A stretch of DNA of 64,000 nt. Source: Euryodendron excelsum. Its lineage: Eukaryota > Streptophyta > Magnoliopsida > Ericales > Pentaphylacaceae. Positions 62,568 to 64,000 of this stretch are shown in pieces (position 1 is the first letter of the stretch; the number at the start of each line of letters is the position of its first letter). The stretch is from NCBI GenBank assembly GCA_033060915.1, contig CM065390.1, positions 18,749,501 to 18,813,500 of the forward strand, read 5' to 3'. The notes beneath the pieces are model-generated. The model saw nothing but the letters and a program-made list of their open reading frames with translations. It did not search any database and was not told the DNA's origin. The position numbers were made by a program, and so were the translations under genes.

Positions 62568-64000
62568 TCACAGAATGAAAGGATCATCAGGAGTGTTAGA
62601 GACTTCTTTGCCAAGTCTGTCTCTAAGGCCATAGGGTTTGGTAATAGGACAGAAGGGGAATTTCTTTCTGGCCCATTGCTTGTATCTGGGTTTGGAGGGA
62701 GCTGCAGAAGGGTCAACACTTGCAGCAGGAGCTTTCCCTTTATCTGGAACTTCAGATTGCTCAAGTGCTGATCCATGTTCTTCTGTGGCACTTTTCTCAG
62801 ATTACTCAAAAGCTGGGGCTTCAACTTCTTTTTCCTCATCTGGTTGTTTCTCAACCTCTATAGTTTCTTTTTCCAATCCTGGGTCTGCTTTTACAACTTT
62901 TTTGCCCTGTTATAGTTCTTTCTCACTGAGTCCCTTCTCTGCAGGAATTTCTTGTTCAGGTTCCTTCACACCAAACACCCCTTGGTTAGATTCTTCTTCA
63001 GATTCAAATTCTTCTTCTCCAGATGCAGAGGCAGCCTTATCTTCTTTCAAAGCTCTCAGAATTACCTCTTTGATTTCCATTTTAATGTTCTTTACTTCCA
63101 TGGACAGTTGCCCCACTCTAGTTTCCAAAGACTCAACCACAGTTAGGCATTTGTCAAGTTTGGAATTAAATTGATGCATCAGCCCAACCATTTTGGTTTC
63201 AATGTTGAAATCCTCAGGTTCCTCTGGCTCTGCCTGTGATGATGAGGCAGTAGCAGGGTGACTGTCTTTCTTTCTAACCCATTGGTCTGTTTCAACATTC
63301 TTCTCATACCTCATGCTCTTTAGAGTTGACTCATTAATCCCATCTAATCTTTTCTTCACAGCTTCTCCATTTTCTCTTGTAAGCTCAACACCAAAGTGTT
63401 TGAAGATCCTAGTAAGGGTCATACCATATGGTAGACCACTGGTCCTGCGTGTAGAAGCTGCTCTCATTTTGTCCAGAAGGATAATGATCATGTGAGGTTT
63501 CTTGTCTATGCTTGCATAACACCACAGAAGGAGCATCTCAATCTCTGAGATGTAGTCAAATCTACCACTCCTTGGAGCCAAGCAATGGTTCAGGAAATGA
63601 AGAACTATTTTCAGTTTCAAAGAGAGTTCATCAAAAGTTATTGTTCTCCGTTTCTTGCTTCTTACTTCCTTCCTCAAAATCACAGAGAACACTTCCCTAG
63701 GATTCTTAGGTCGATTCTCAATGCCAGCCTTAGGAAGGCCAAAGATGGTTTCTAAAACCCTTCCACTAAGTTTTATTTTTACCCCTTTACAAAACTGGTC
63801 AATCTGTTGGGGTTACTAGTGGATGGCTTGAGATTGGCATAAAAATGCCTCACCAGTTTTGGGTAAACCTTCTCTTTTAGGCTAGCCATTTCTAGCCACC
63901 CCAAATAAGAAATTTTTTTTCTAAACTTGATCCCCATCCCCTCAAAGAAGTCGAAATCAACAAATCTACCCTTTATAACTTTTTTGGTACGGAAAGAAAC
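62568..64000 (-). pseudogene. Accessory ORF of the SIRE-like element (putative plant transposon protein domain)
   Basis: The frame from 63785 down to 62568 reads KLSGRVLETIFGLP, EVFSVILRKEVRSKKRRTITFDEL, FDYISEIEMLLLWCYA, GLPYGMTLTRIFKHFGVELT, then a Ser/Glu-rich tail with a coiled coil (LMHQFNSKLDKCLTVVESLETRVGQLSMEVKN, split here as two pieces). The first part matches the domain called putative plant transposon protein, carried as an extra ORF after pol in some LTR elements. Upstream, 64000-63787 continues in another frame (WLEMASLKEKVYPKLVRHFY), so one base is missing near 63781-63787. In-frame TAA stops at 62910 and 62802 break the tail, and the frame ends at TGA 62568. The gene runs off the window edge. 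Confidence 0.7.

Noticed and set aside
1..64000. CRISPR arrays, operons, ribosome-binding sites, riboswitches
   Set aside because: The DNA is plant nuclear with spliced genes; no regular spacer arrays or prokaryotic signals are present.

Overview
The window is nuclear DNA of a flowering plant, most likely a woody eudicot. It has AT-rich intergenic DNA, GT-AG introns, CT/GA microsatellites, many MITEs and LTR retrotransposons, a plant bark-storage-protein family, and a mitochondrial pyruvate dehydrogenase E2 with two lipoyl domains. Prokaryotic features (operons, RBSs, CRISPR) do not apply. The species cannot be fixed from the sequence.

Left part (1-12.6 kb): a bark-storage-protein / nucleoside-phosphorylase-like locus. 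Copy A (167-1633, six exons) is complete except for one in-frame TGA. Next come a 5' fragment of a clearly different paralogue (exons 1-2, 3185-3562) and a 3' fragment almost identical to copy A (7488-12606). Separating them are a young, internally deleted copia element with a 5-bp target duplication (3627-6392), a hAT-type MITE (6777-7445) and a coding-less LTR element (8181-12395).

12.6-22.6 kb is transposon debris. It holds a reverse-strand copia 5' end (gag, primer site, LTR), a decayed plant-mobile-domain gene with a 3 x 60 bp repeat, three further broken ORFs whose stops are nearly all explained by C-to-T decay, interstitial telomere-like blocks, and a MITE with a 10-bp target duplication.

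22.8-43.3 kb is the main intact gene. It has 23 coding exons for a 637-residue E2 (dihydrolipoamide acetyltransferase) of the mitochondrial pyruvate dehydrogenase complex (LTA3 type). Its introns host two hAT MITEs in opposite orientation, a truncated LINE lying just upstream of exon 9, a long-TIR MULE-like element and a 20-G homopolymer. Convergent to it, 47842-44566 on the minus strand, is an intact four-exon DUF455 ferritin-like gene with a hAT MITE in intron 3.

48.4-64 kb is a nested retrotransposon cluster four levels deep. An old copia pol fragment (about 50.3-52.5 kb) was hit by a SIRE-like element on the minus strand (LTR about 52.5-62.28 kb, accessory ORF 62.57-64 kb). Its LTR was hit by a gypsy solo LTR (54271-62164, target duplication AGCAT). 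That in turn was hit by a 4.84-kb Ogre/TAT-like solo LTR (56379-61214, target duplication CCCAC) carrying a tandem repeat of exactly 157 bp. The most unusual observations are this dated nest with its 157-bp array, the patchwork origin of the storage-protein copies, and the mobile-domain block of unrecognised ORFs. I see no clearly new enzymatic or defence system.
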